From positions 124,001 to 188,000 of the forward strand of contig NZ_JAAXCY010000012.1 of assembly GCF_014230465.1 (NCBI RefSeq): DNA of 64,000 bases, given 5' to 3'. The stretch is from Pseudomonas cremoris (lineage in GTDB: Bacteria; Pseudomonadota; Gammaproteobacteria; Pseudomonadales; Pseudomonadaceae). Below, in pieces: positions 44,457 to 53,726 of the stretch (its first letter is position 1; each line of letters starts with the position of its first letter). Position numbers and translations under genes: made by a program. Under the pieces are notes generated by a model. That model did not search any database. It saw only the letters and a program-made list of their open reading frames with translations, and had not been told where the DNA came from.

Positions 44457-46712
44457 TTAACCCTTGATGCAATCGACGGTGTAACAACGACCACTGCCGT
44501 CATCTTCGTGTTGCAACCCATGCACGTCAGCGACGAACCCAGGAAAACTGCTATCGAACGTCCGGGCAAAAGCCAGGTAGTCAATGATCGAACGTGTCGA
44601 CTCGGTAAAGCGCTCACCCGGCATGATCAACGGGATACCGGGCGGATAAGGTACCAGCATCACGGCTGCGACACGCCCTGACAAGGCATCGATGGACACC
44701 GCTTCAACCTCGCCTCGCACCAACTGGTCGTAGGCATCGGCCGGTTTCATCGCGATCTCCGGCAATACGGTGTACATGCGCTTGAGGTGCTTGGCCGTGG
44801 CATTGCTGCGGTAACAGCTGTGCAGTTGGTTGCACAGGTCGCGCAAACCCAGGCCTTGATAACGCAGCGGCCCCTGCGCAAACACCGACGGTAAGCAACT
44901 GGCCAAGCTGACATTGGCGTCGTAGCTGCGCTTGAACTCCAGCAGTTCGGTGAGCAAGGTACTCCATTTCCCCTTGGTGATGCCCATGGAAAACAGCACC
45001 AGGAAGGAATACAGCCCGGTCTTTTCCACCACCAGCCCACGCTCCCAGAGGAATTTACTGACCACTGCGGCGGGAATTCCGCACTCGCTCAAGGCGCCGC
45101 CAGCGTTGAGGCCGGGCATCACCAGGGTCACTTTGATCGGGTCCAGCAGCACATAGTCTTCGGCCACATCGCCGAAGCCATGCCAGTCATCTTGCGGGTG
45201 CAACAGCCAATCGGCAGTGGCCACACGATCGATGCCAGCCACTGACGGCGGCTGCCAGATGGAGAACCACCAGTCTTCAGCGGCGATGTGCTGGCGCAGG
45301 TTGGCGAGGGCGCGGCGAAAGCTCAGGGCTTCATCGAACATTTCCTGCAACAACGAGCGACCTGCCGGGCCTTCCATCATGGCCGAGGCCACATCCAAAG
45401 AGGCAATGATGCTGTACTGCGGCGAGGTGGAGATATGCATCATGAACGCTTCGTTGAAGCGGTCCCGGTCGAGCTGGCGCGCGCCGCCGTCCTGCACATG
45501 AATCATTGAAGCCTGGCTGAATGCCGCCAGCAATTTGTGCGTGGAGTGCGTCGTAAACACCAGCGGGCTGTCGGAGGTACGTGAAGTCCCCATGCCGTAG
45601 CGCCCGGCAAAGAACTCGTGAAACGCCGCGTAGGCGTACCAGGCTTCGTCGAAATGCAACACCTCGACACTGCTGCCCAATTGCTGCTTGATCAGTTCTG
45701 CGTTGTAGCACAGGCCGTCGTAGGTGGAGTTGGTGACCACCGCCATCTTCACTGTCGGCGGGCGGCCTCGGGTCAGGGGGCTGGCGTCGATTTTGGCGCG
45801 GATCGACTCGGGGCTGAATTCGCTCAAGGGAATCGGGCCGATGATCCCCAGTTCGTTACGCTCGGGGCACAGGTACAGGGGGATGGCGCCGGTCATGATG
45901 ATCGAATGCAATACCGACTTGTGGCAATTGCGGTCGACCAATACCAGGTCGTCACGGGCGACCATCGAGTGCCACACGATCTTGTTGGCGGTGGAGGTGC
46001 CGTTGATGACAAAGAACGTGTGGTCGGCGCCGAAGTTGCGCGCGGCACGAGCTTCGGCTTCGGCAAGCGGCCCGGTGTGATCGAGCAGCGAGCCCAGCTC
46101 GGGCACCGAGACAGACAAGTCCGAGCGCAGGGTATTTTCCCCAAAGAACTGGTGAAACGCCTGCCCCACCGGGCTTTTGCGATAGGCCACGCCGCCGCCA
46201 TGGCCGGGTGTATGCCAGGAATAATTGGAGTCGGCGGTGTGCTGCACCAGGGCCTTGAAGAACGGCGGCAGCAGGCCATCCAGGTAGGTGCGGGCTGCGC
46301 GCGCCACTTGCCGCGCCAGAAAGGGAACCGTGTCTTCAAATAAATAGAGAATGCCGCGCAACTGGTTGAGCTCGCTCATGGCATCGGCCGGAGCGTTCTC
46401 TAGGGTGACTTGCTCGCCCAGGGCAAAGATCGGCAGGTTGGGCGCCCTAAGTCGTGCCAGGCGGATCAGTTCGACCATGTTTTGCAGCAGATGGGTATTT
46501 TCGCCGGCGCCTTCGGCGGCAATCAGCATGCACGCCAGGCCGTGATGGGTTGAGGCCACCAGCCGGCCTTCAGCGTAGTCCACGGCAGAAAAGATACTGA
46601 AGCCCTCTTGTTCCAACTCCCGGGCAATGCCTCGCACCCGATCACCGGCGACAGTGTCGGCCTTGATGTCGCGGTGCACGATCAGAACGGGGAACTTCAG
46701 GTCTTTGTACAT
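44457..46712 (-). CDS. ldcA: Lysine/arginine/ornithine decarboxylase, LdcA type
   Basis: 751 residues. The N-terminal receiver-like domain (1-130) opens MYKDLKFPVLIVHRDIKADT. The PLP-dependent aspartate-aminotransferase-fold core has Asp355 (HFDEAWYAYA) and the Schiff-base Lys393 (STHKLLAAFSQ). The C-terminal domain has MLVPYPPGIPLIMPGERF. Nearly every segment matches P. aeruginosa LdcA, which converts L-lysine to cadaverine. It acts in the cytoplasm. A GNAT gene follows on the same transcript. Upstream, dnaQ is on the same strand but separated by 135 bp that hold a small GC-rich hairpin (GGTGGGG/CCCCACC). Confidence 0.95.
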   Translation of the reverse strand: MYKDLKFPVLIVHRDIKADTVAGDRVRGIARELEQEGFSIFSAVDYAEGRLVASTHHGLACMLIAAEGAGENTHLLQNMVELIRLARLRAPNLPIFALGEQVTLENAPADAMSELNQLRGILYLFEDTVPFLARQVARAARTYLDGLLPPFFKALVQHTADSNYSWHTPGHGGGVAYRKSPVGQAFHQFFGENTLRSDLSVSVPELGSLLDHTGPLAEAEARAARNFGADHTFFVINGTSTANKIVWHSMVARDDLVLVDRNCHKSVLHSIIMTGAIPLYLCPERNELGIIGPIPLSEFSPESIRAKIDASPLTRGRPPTVKMAVVTNSTYDGLCYNAELIKQQLGSSVEVLHFDEAWYAYAAFHEFFAGRYGMGTSRTSDSPLVFTTHSTHKLLAAFSQASMIHVQDGGARQLDRDRFNEAFMMHISTSPQYSIIASLDVASAMMEGPAGRSLLQEMFDEALSFRRALANLRQHIAAEDWWFSIWQPPSVAGIDRVATADWLLHPQDDWHGFGDVAEDYVLLDPIKVTLVMPGLNAGGALSECGIPAAVVSKFLWERGLVVEKTGLYSFLVLFSMGITKGKWSTLLTELLEFKRSYDANVSLASCLPSVFAQGPLRYQGLGLRDLCNQLHSCYRSNATAKHLKRMYTVLPEIAMKPADAYDQLVRGEVEAVSIDALSGRVAAVMLVPYPPGIPLIMPGERFTESTRSIIDYLAFARTFDSSFPGFVADVHGLQHEDDGSGRCYTVDCIKG

Positions 46713-46847
46713 GAGTGCGTTCAGTCCTGAGGGCTATGCACTCAAGGGTAGAAGCTGGGCGGCGATGATGCGAATGAAGATTTGACTGGTGACGAAGATC
46801 AAACGGTGGGGGCAAGCCCCACCAGCATTTGACTGCACTCGGCTGGA

Positions 46848-47594
46848 TTACTGCTCGGTCAACTGAGACCACAACGCCGGCGCACCCGCCGACTTGGCAA
46901 TCGCCTCCAACCGCGCCGCGTGCTCAAGCATATCCTGCTCGCTGGCGCGGATAATGACGCTCGGCTTGCGATCCGCCGGCAGGCGGCGGATTTCCGAAGG
47001 TCGGTTGCCCGAGCCTTCCGCCGAGCCGCTGCCGTCGGAAGCGTTACCGGCCAGGGACAGGCTGGTCTGGCCACCGGTCATGGTCAGGTAGACGTCGGCG
47101 AGAATCTCGGAGTCGAGCAAGGCGCCGTGCAGTTCACGGCCGGAGTTGTCGACGCCATAACGTTTGCACAGGGCATCGAGGCTGTTGCGCTGGCCCGGGT
47201 GACGCTCACGGGCCATCATCAATGTGTCGAGGATCGAACAGTGCTGGGAAATATCCGCACGGTCCGCCTGCCCCATCAGGGCAAATTCATTGTTGATGAA
47301 GCCGACGTCGAACGCCGCGTTATGGATGATCAACTGGGCGCCGTTGATGAATTCGAAGAACTCGTCGGCCACCTCGGCAAAACGTGGCTTGCCCTTGAGA
47401 AATTCGTCGGTAATGCCGTGGACGCCAATCGCGCCTTCGTCACTGTCCCGATCGGGTTGCAGGTACACGTGGAAGTGGCGACCCGTTAGGCGTCGACCCA
47501 TGAGCTCGACACAGCCGATTTCGATGATCCGGTGGCCATCGGTCACCGGCATGCCGGTGGTTTCGGTATCGAGTACAACAGATCGGATGGCCAT
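46848..47594 (-). CDS. dnaQ: DNA polymerase III epsilon subunit (proofreading 3'-5' exonuclease)
   Basis: 248 residues. The exonuclease I motif DTETTG has Asp9 and Glu11. Motif II is in IHNAAFDVGFINNEF and motif III in HGALLDSEILADVY (His...Asp). A Ser/Gly/Arg-rich linker leads to the C-terminal helix that binds the alpha subunit. It proofreads the replication fork. It lies in the conserved block mltD-gloB-methyltransferase-rnhA-dnaQ, as in many gammaproteobacteria, but here a DUF2388 gene of opposite strand separates it from rnhA. Confidence 0.96.
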   Translation of the reverse strand: MAIRSVVLDTETTGMPVTDGHRIIEIGCVELMGRRLTGRHFHVYLQPDRDSDEGAIGVHGITDEFLKGKPRFAEVADEFFEFINGAQLIIHNAAFDVGFINNEFALMGQADRADISQHCSILDTLMMARERHPGQRNSLDALCKRYGVDNSGRELHGALLDSEILADVYLTMTGGQTSLSLAGNASDGSGSAEGSGNRPSEIRRLPADRKPSVIIRASEQDMLEHAARLEAIAKSAGAPALWSQLTEQ

Positions 47595-47788
47595 CAGGGT
47601 TCAGCTCTCAGCGGTGTGGTGTATTTCAAGGGGCGGGATATTAGCACGTCATGCCCCAGGCCGCCCAAGGCGGGTCCCGAGCATTGAGGGTTCGACAGTT
47701 TCTTACAATCTTTAGCAAAGCTGCAGCAGTTTGGCAGAGGCGCCCTTGTTAGCCTGCGCGCCCCACCTATTGCGGACCTCGCAGAAAC

Positions 47789-48097
47789 ATGAACATGCCA
47801 AAAACGCTGTGTGCGCTGCTACTGATCAGTAGCACCTGCACGGCACACGCCACCAGCTTCGTGATGACCACCGACTTCCTGGTCAGCCTCTCCATGAGTG
47901 CCACCAAGGGCACCAGCTCGTCATTCAAGGATGACAAGATCGTGCAGGCCGCACGCGATGACGCCGAAGCCTTTGTCGCCAGCGATGGTCAGATCCATGG
48001 CGTGCGCCTGGAATCGGCGCTGGTGCATATCCGTGAATGCCTGCCAGGGCAAACCTTTACCGACATGCAACTGGCACAGGCCATCGCGGCACTTTAA
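47789..48097 (+). CDS. DUF2388 family exported protein
   Basis: 102 residues (100 if the second Met is used). A signal peptide is cleaved after ...STCTAHA; the mature domain is TSFVMTTDFLVSLSMSATKG, then KDDKIVQAARDDAEAFVAS and VHIRECLP. These are conserved in DUF2388, a family of small periplasmic proteins frequent in Pseudomonas, of unknown function. Several paralogues often occur per genome. It sits between dnaQ and rnhA on the opposite strand and converges on rnhA, 3 bp from its stop. Confidence 0.88.
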   Translation: MNMPKTLCALLLISSTCTAHATSFVMTTDFLVSLSMSATKGTSSSFKDDKIVQAARDDAEAFVASDGQIHGVRLESALVHIRECLPGQTFTDMQLAQAIAAL

Positions 48098-48100
48098 TCG

Positions 48101-48553
48101 TCAGCTCTGTTTATAACCGCGTACATCGTCCACGCCACGGTTGGCCAACTGATCGGCCCGTTCGTTGCCTGGGTGGCCGATGTGCCCGCGCACCCATTTC
48201 CAGGTGATGTTATGGCGATTGCACTGTTCGTCGAGCAGTTGCCACAGGTCGGCATTCTTGACCGGTTCTTTTGCAGCGGTTTTCCAACCGCGTTTCTTCC
48301 AGTTGACCATCCACTCGTTGATGCCCTTCATCACGTATTGCGAGTCGGTCACCAGCACAACGTCGCAGCGACGCTTGAGTTCTTCGAGGCCGCGAATGGC
48401 GCCCATCAGCTCCATGCGGTTGTTGGTTGTGTTGGGCTCGCCGCCCCACAGTTCCTTCTCGACGCCTTTGCACACCAATAATGCGCCCCAGCCGCCAGGG
48501 CCCGGGTTGCCCTTGCAGGCGCCATCGGTGAAGAGTTCTACGGTATCGGTCAT
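48101..48553 (-). CDS. rnhA: Ribonuclease HI
   Basis: 150 residues. All catalytic carboxylates are at the E. coli positions: Asp10 ([13 protein letters not shown]), Glu48 (NNRMEL), Asp70 (LVTDSQY) and Asp134 ([12 protein letters not shown]), with His124 in the flexible loop. It cleaves the RNA strand of RNA-DNA hybrids in the cytoplasm. It follows the methyltransferase gene by 30 bp on the same strand and is probably co-transcribed with it. Confidence 0.97.
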   Translation of the reverse strand: MTDTVELFTDGACKGNPGPGGWGALLVCKGVEKELWGGEPNTTNNRMELMGAIRGLEELKRRCDVVLVTDSQYVMKGINEWMVNWKKRGWKTAAKEPVKNADLWQLLDEQCNRHNITWKWVRGHIGHPGNERADQLANRGVDDVRGYKQS

Positions 48554-48583
48554 CGGTTGCTCGGTCAGAAATCAAAAAAGGTT

Positions 48584-49342
48584 TTACGGTTCGCTTTGCT
48601 TGCGGTTGACCTTGGCCATTGGCATCGGCACCAGCTTGCCCATGGGCTGGCGTAGCACTTGGCGCACGGGACGCAAGCCGACCACTATCTTGCGCGCGAC
48701 CAATAAATAGAAGCCGCCACCGGACAATTGCCAGGTCCCCGCACGGCGTTCCCAGCCGGCCAGGCGGGCCTGCCACTTGGTCGAGGCAAGCGGCGGACGA
48801 TAGCACCCGAAGCGGCGTTTCTCCAGCGCGAAGCCAAGCAGGTTCAGCCAGTCGCCGACCCGCGACGGCGAGATACAGCGCGCCTGGCGCAGCGCGTCGT
48901 GGGCAAATACATGGCGCAGCCCCCAACTGCTCCAAGGGTTGATGCCAATAATGAGCAAATGGCCACCCGGGCGCACACTGCTCGCGGCTTCACGCAGCAA
49001 GCCGTGGGGCGACAAGCAGAAATCCAGGCCGTGTTGCAACACCACCACATCGGCAGCGTGCTCACTCAACGGCCAGGCTTGTTCTTCACAGACAATTTCC
49101 ACCCCCGGCAACGGCGCCCCCAGGCGCACGTTACGTTGCACCTGCGGTGCGCACGGCGGCGTCTGGGCCGACGGGCCGTAATGCACCAGATAACCCCCGA
49201 AGAACCGCCCCAGCTCGTCTTCGAGCATGCGCCGTTCCTCGTCCAGCAGAAATTGCCCGACCGGCCCGGACAGCCACTCACGGGCTGCGCTGATCAGGGC
49301 CAGCCATTCAGGATCGGCCTGGGCGAACGCTTTATCAGTCAT
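48584..49342 (-). CDS. Class I SAM-dependent methyltransferase (YafS-like)
   Basis: 252 residues from ATG 49342 ([20 protein letters not shown]), with GGAG at 6 nt. It has the Methyltransf_11 fold: [19 protein letters not shown] is motif II/III-like and [20 protein letters not shown] the conserved post-II segment. Motif I is poorly preserved, as in YafS. The gene sits exactly where yafS lies in E. coli, between gloB and rnhA, so I take it as the counterpart; substrate is unknown. It is divergent from gloB, sharing a 65-bp promoter region. Confidence 0.88.
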   Translation of the reverse strand: MTDKAFAQADPEWLALISAAREWLSGPVGQFLLDEERRMLEDELGRFFGGYLVHYGPSAQTPPCAPQVQRNVRLGAPLPGVEIVCEEQAWPLSEHAADVVVLQHGLDFCLSPHGLLREAASSVRPGGHLLIIGINPWSSWGLRHVFAHDALRQARCISPSRVGDWLNLLGFALEKRRFGCYRPPLASTKWQARLAGWERRAGTWQLSGGGFYLLVARKIVVGLRPVRQVLRQPMGKLVPMPMAKVNRKQSEP

Positions 49343-49407
49343 TGCATTCTCCAACTCGCCTAGACGTTCTAAGATGCACCAATGTGTTCAGCTTGGCGAA
49401 TCGAAGA

Positions 49408-50175
49408 ATGATACAGATCAGTGCCCTGCCCGCCTTCACCGACAACTACATCTGGTTGTTACAAGACTCCCAGACCCATCGCTGCGCGGTGGTCGACCCA
49501 GGCGACGCCGCGCCCGTGCTGGCGTGGCTTGAGCAAAACCCCCAGTGGTCCCTCAGCGACATCCTGATCACCCATCACCACCACGACCATGTCGGCGGTG
49601 TCGAACAACTCAAGCGTATCACCGACGCCAAGGTCTACGGCCCGGCAAACGAGAAGATCCCTGCGCGGGATGTGGCGCTCAACGACAACGACCGTATTAA
49701 AGTGCTGGGCTGGGATTTCGACGTATACGCCGTCCCCGGCCATACCCTCGGCCATATCGCCTTTTATCACCAAGGCGTGCTGTTCTGTGGTGATACGCTG
49801 TTTGCTGCCGGCTGCGGGCGTCTGTTCGAAGGTACGCCGCAGCAGATGCACACCTCGCTGGAACGCCTGGCCGCCCTGCCCGCCGACACCCTGGTGTACT
49901 GCACCCACGAATACACACAAAGTAACCTCAAATTTGCCCAGGCGGTGGAACCGGCGAACGCCGATATCGCCGAACGCGTGGAAAACGTTCGCCAATTGCG
50001 GGCCCGTGGCGAGATCACGCTGCCTTCGAACCTGGCGCTGGAAAAACGTACCAACCCCTTCTTGCGTACCGCTGAAACATCCGTTAAACAAAAAGCGGAC
50101 GAACGGAATGGCCGTGACAACCGCTCTGGGGCCGAGGTGTTTGCTAGCTTGAGGGCTTGGAAAGATAAGTTCTAA
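49408..50175 (+). CDS. gloB: Hydroxyacylglutathione hydrolase (glyoxalase II)
   Basis: 255 residues from ATG 49408 ([20 protein letters not shown]). The metallo-beta-lactamase metal motif is THHHHDH at 55-61, with further ligands in [13 protein letters not shown] and [17 protein letters not shown]. The C-terminal substrate domain has [13 protein letters not shown] and the glutathione-binding KRTNPFLR. It hydrolyses S-lactoylglutathione to lactate and glutathione in methylglyoxal detoxification. It is followed after about 100 bp by mltD. Confidence 0.96.
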   Translation: MIQISALPAFTDNYIWLLQDSQTHRCAVVDPGDAAPVLAWLEQNPQWSLSDILITHHHHDHVGGVEQLKRITDAKVYGPANEKIPARDVALNDNDRIKVLGWDFDVYAVPGHTLGHIAFYHQGVLFCGDTLFAAGCGRLFEGTPQQMHTSLERLAALPADTLVYCTHEYTQSNLKFAQAVEPANADIAERVENVRQLRARGEITLPSNLALEKRTNPFLRTAETSVKQKADERNGRDNRSGAEVFASLRAWKDKF

Positions 50176-50273
50176 GCGGATGCAATCTGATACGTATTTT
50201 CTGAATGGTTGACCGGAACCAAAGTGCTTTCTAGAATCGCCCGACATTTTTGCCCGGAACTTACTTCCAGCCA

Positions 50274-51686
50274 ATGTCGTCATCTATTCGTAAATCCAAC
50301 CATTCAGACGCATTGACCCGCCTGGCTCAAGCTGTGGCGGTGGCTGTGTCCGCGACTCTGGCGGGCTGCCAATCGACAAATTTCGCTGCACAATCCACCG
50401 TGCAACCCAAACCCAATCTTGCCGCCAAGATCAAGCAAAAACCTATTTGGCTCTCAGAGAAGCCCAGCCCCGAAATACCCCAGGATGTCTGGGAGCGCAT
50501 GCGTCGGGGCTTTCAATTGCAGGACGGTCTGGGCGTCAACCCGCGCATCGAGCAACAGCGCCTGTGGTTCGCCAGTAACCCTTCCTTCCTGGAGAACGCC
50601 GGGGAACGCGGCAGCCTCTACATTCATTACATCGTCGAACGCCTTGAAGAACGCAACATGCCCCTGGAGCTGGCGCTGCTGCCAGTGATTGAAAGTGCCT
50701 ACAACCCGATGGCCTATTCGCGTAGCGATGCGGTCGGCCTGTGGCAATTCATCCCCTCCACCGGGCGCTACTTCAACCTGCGTCAGACCCGCGCCTACGA
50801 CGGTCGCCGCGATATCACTGCCTCGACAACCGCCGCCCTGGACTATCTGACCCGTCTGCACGATATGTTCAACGGTGACTGGCTGTTGGCCCTCGCGGCT
50901 TATAACGCCGGTGAAGGCACGGTCAGCCGGGCCATCGAGCGCAACGAAAAGCTTGGCCTGCCTACCGACTACTGGAACCTGCCACTGCCCCAGGAAACCA
51001 AGGACTACGTACCGAAGTTCCTGGCACTGTCCCAAGTGGTGCTGGCGCCCGAGGCCTACGGTGTCAACCTGAGCCCGATTGCCAACCAGCCGTACTTCGA
51101 AGTGGTTGAAGTCAAGCAGAGCATGGACCTGTCACGGGTCGCCGCGTTGGCCGAGATCGACGAAGACGAACTGTTCCAGCTCAACCCGGCCCTGAAACAA
51201 CGCACCACCCTGGACGGCCCCCAGCATTTGCTGGTGCCGACCTCCAAGGCTCAACTGCTCACCAGCACCCTTTCGACGATGAAGCCGGAAGAATTGCTAA
51301 GCATGCGCCCGAAAAAGCCGGTGTTCGACGAAGTCGAGACCGCGCGTGTTGCCGGGCGTAGCCGTAGCTACAAGGTGCGCAGTGGCGACAACCTGACGAT
51401 GATCGCCAAGGCCAACAAGGTCGACGTGCATGACCTGCAGCGCTGGAACAAACTCAACGGCCAGGCCCTCAAAGTCGGCCAGACCCTGGTCATGCAGGAC
51501 ACGCGCAAGCTAGTCGCCAAGGCTGACAGCAAGAAGCCGGTGCAATACAAGGTCAAGAAAGGCGACTCGCTGTACATCGTCGCCAAGCGCTTCAACGTTG
51601 AGATGCAACATCTCAAACGCTGGAACCCACGCACTGGCCAGGCGTTGAAGCCAGGGCAGATGCTGGTGGTTTCCGGACCACGCTGA
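50274..51686 (+). CDS. mltD: Membrane-bound lytic transglycosylase D
   Basis: 470 residues from ATG 50274. A lipoprotein signal has the lipobox LAGC with Cys32, so it is an outer-membrane lipoprotein facing the periplasm. The family-1 lytic transglycosylase domain has the catalytic Glu in LPVIESAYNP and the later SAVGLWQFIPSTGRYF-type segment. Two LysM domains (YKVRSGDNLTMIAKANKVD and YKVKKGDSLYIVAKRFNVE) end the chain. It cleaves peptidoglycan to 1,6-anhydromuropeptides. The gene follows gloB as in E. coli. A REP hairpin follows the stop. Confidence 0.95.
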   Translation: MSSSIRKSNHSDALTRLAQAVAVAVSATLAGCQSTNFAAQSTVQPKPNLAAKIKQKPIWLSEKPSPEIPQDVWERMRRGFQLQDGLGVNPRIEQQRLWFASNPSFLENAGERGSLYIHYIVERLEERNMPLELALLPVIESAYNPMAYSRSDAVGLWQFIPSTGRYFNLRQTRAYDGRRDITASTTAALDYLTRLHDMFNGDWLLALAAYNAGEGTVSRAIERNEKLGLPTDYWNLPLPQETKDYVPKFLALSQVVLAPEAYGVNLSPIANQPYFEVVEVKQSMDLSRVAALAEIDEDELFQLNPALKQRTTLDGPQHLLVPTSKAQLLTSTLSTMKPEELLSMRPKKPVFDEVETARVAGRSRSYKVRSGDNLTMIAKANKVDVHDLQRWNKLNGQALKVGQTLVMQDTRKLVAKADSKKPVQYKVKKGDSLYIVAKRFNVEMQHLKRWNPRTGQALKPGQMLVVSGPR

Positions 51687-51711
51687 GCCCTAAAGAACAC
51701 AGGGGAGCTAA

Positions 51712-51800
51712 TGTGGGAGCGGGCTTGCTCGCGAATACGGAGTGTCAGTCACTGATTATTTGACTGACCCACCGCCTTCGCGAGCAAGCCCGCTCCCACA
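51712..51800. repeat. REP hairpin downstream of mltD
   Basis: Same arms as at 40726: TGTGGGAGCGGGCTTGCTCG with CGAA, and the mirror TTCGCGAGCAAGCCCGC... . The inner loop has TGTCAGTCA/TGACTGAC. It lies between mltD and the transporter operon. Confidence 0.9.
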
Positions 51801-51896
51801 TTGGATCTACAGTGTTTCCAGTGAGCTTTTTCCAACCGGAACAAGCTGTTACTGTACCGATCATAAAGCCCAAGCCGCCTGGATCGGATCTCTGAC

Positions 51897-53726
51897 TTGA
51901 AGCGTCCCCTCCTTCTACTAATAAGTCTGGCCTTGAGCTTTGCTGCGAACGCGACGATTACCGAGAGCCACGGTTACACGCAGTTCGGCAGGCTCAAGTA
52001 CCCGGCCAAATTCACCCACTTCGATTGGGTAAACCCTGCAGCGCCGAAAGGCGGGACCTTGCGGGTCATGGCATTTGGCACGTTCGATACGCTCAACCCC
52101 TATACCTTCAAGGGCTCAAGCCCGGTTTCCACGGCCAATTTCCTGCAATACGGCGTCAATGAGCTGAATGAGCCATTGATGGTCGGTACCGGGCAGTACG
52201 CGCCGTCCGGTGATGAGCCCACCTCCAGCTACGGGCTGATCGCCCAGTCGGTGGAATACAGCGAAGACCGCAGTTGGGTGGTGTTCAACCTGCGCCCCGA
52301 AGCGCGCTTTCACGACGGCCACCCGATCACCGCCTATGATGTGGCGTTTTCCTATCGCACCCTGCTGACCGAAGGCCACCCGCAGTACCGCACCAACCTG
52401 CAAGAAGTGTCGCGGGTCGATATTCTCAATCCCCACCGTATCCGTTTTGTGTTCAAGCGTGCCGGCAACCCGCTGCTGATCCTGCGCCTGGGCGAGTTGC
52501 CGGTTCTGCCCCAGCATTACTGGAAGAACCGCGATTTCAAGGCAACCACCTTCGAACCTCCGCTAGGCAGCGGGCCATACCGCATCAGCAAGGTCACGCC
52601 TGGACGGCAATTGGTGTTCGAACGGGTAAAGGATTACTGGGGCAAGGACCTGCCGGTCAACCAGGGTTTCTACAACTACGACAAAGTCGAAGTGGAGTTC
52701 TACCGCGACAGTGACGTGGCCTTCGAAGCCTTCAAGGCAGGCGAATTCGACATCTACATCGAGCACCAGGCCAAGAACTGGGCGACGGGCTACAACTTTC
52801 CCGCGGTCAACCGTGGCGACGTGATCAAGGCGCAGATCGCCCACCAGATCCCGACCCAAAGCCAGGGCCTGTTCATGAACACCCGGCGGCCGACCTTTAG
52901 CCAGACCAAGGTGCGCGAAGCCCTGGGGTTGATGTTCGACTTTGAATGGACCAACCGCACCCTGTTCAGCAGCGCCTACAAACGCACCTTGAGCTACTAC
53001 CCAAACAGTGAGTTCGCCGCGACCGGCGTGCCTGTGGGCCACGAATGGCTGATGCTCTCGCCCTACCGCGAACAGTTGCCGATCAACCTGTTTACCCAAG
53101 CGTTCAGCCTGCCCCAGACCGATGGTCGCGGCATACCACGCGACACCATGCGCCGAGCACTGGCCTTGTTAGGCGAAGCCGGTTGGAAACTGTCGGGCCA
53201 GCGCCTGCTCAACAGTGATGGTCAGCCGCTGCGCTTTGAGATCCTGCTGGTCAATCCGAACCTGGAGCGCATCCTGCAGCCCTATGTAGAGAACCTGATC
53301 AGTATCGGCATCGACGCGCGCCTGCGCACGGTAGATCGCGCCCAGTACAAGCAACGCCTGGATCAGTTCGACTTCGACATGATCCTGATGACCCTCAACC
53401 AAACCTTGAGCCCCGGCCTTGAGCAGTGGCAGTACTTCCACTCCAGCCAGGCGGCAATCAAGGGCAGCAAGAACTATGCAGGCATCGCCAACCCCATCGT
53501 CGATCACCTGCTGGAACAACTGCTGGCGGCACAAACCCGCGACGAGCAACTGGCCGCCGGGCGTGCCTTGGATCGAGTGCTGCTGTGGCAGCACTACAGT
53601 ATTCCCAACTGGTACCTCAACTATCATCGCCTGGCGTACCGCAACCGGTTCGCCTTTGTTACCACGCCGCCCTATAGCCTGGGCTTGAGCGCATGGTGGC
53701 TGAAAGCTTCGGAGAAAGCCCAATGA
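51897..53726 (+). CDS. nppA1: ABC transporter substrate-binding protein NppA1 (YejA-like)
   Basis: 609 residues from a TTG start at 51897. An in-frame stop at 51864 and the absence of ATG or GTG make TTG the best choice, and it gives a good signal peptide (KRPLLLLISLALSFAANA). The mature protein is an SBP_bac_5 dipeptide/oligopeptide-binding type: FDWVNPAAPKGGTLRVMAFG, RPEARFHDGHPITAYDVAFS and GSGPYRISKVTPGRQL. It corresponds to NppA1 of P. aeruginosa (the PA1807-1811 locus), whose transporter imports peptidyl-nucleoside antibiotics; YejA of E. coli imports microcin C. The stop overlaps nppA2 by 4 nt. Confidence 0.9.
   Translation: MKRPLLLLISLALSFAANATITESHGYTQFGRLKYPAKFTHFDWVNPAAPKGGTLRVMAFGTFDTLNPYTFKGSSPVSTANFLQYGVNELNEPLMVGTGQYAPSGDEPTSSYGLIAQSVEYSEDRSWVVFNLRPEARFHDGHPITAYDVAFSYRTLLTEGHPQYRTNLQEVSRVDILNPHRIRFVFKRAGNPLLILRLGELPVLPQHYWKNRDFKATTFEPPLGSGPYRISKVTPGRQLVFERVKDYWGKDLPVNQGFYNYDKVEVEFYRDSDVAFEAFKAGEFDIYIEHQAKNWATGYNFPAVNRGDVIKAQIAHQIPTQSQGLFMNTRRPTFSQTKVREALGLMFDFEWTNRTLFSSAYKRTLSYYPNSEFAATGVPVGHEWLMLSPYREQLPINLFTQAFSLPQTDGRGIPRDTMRRALALLGEAGWKLSGQRLLNSDGQPLRFEILLVNPNLERILQPYVENLISIGIDARLRTVDRAQYKQRLDQFDFDMILMTLNQTLSPGLEQWQYFHSSQAAIKGSKNYAGIANPIVDHLLEQLLAAQTRDEQLAAGRALDRVLLWQHYSIPNWYLNYHRLAYRNRFAFVTTPPYSLGLSAWWLKASEKAQ

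Noticed and set aside
46816..46834. GGTGGGG/CCCCACC hairpin between dnaQ and ldcA considered as a terminator
   Set aside because: No U-tract on either strand; it looks like a degenerate repeat related to the REP-like elements.
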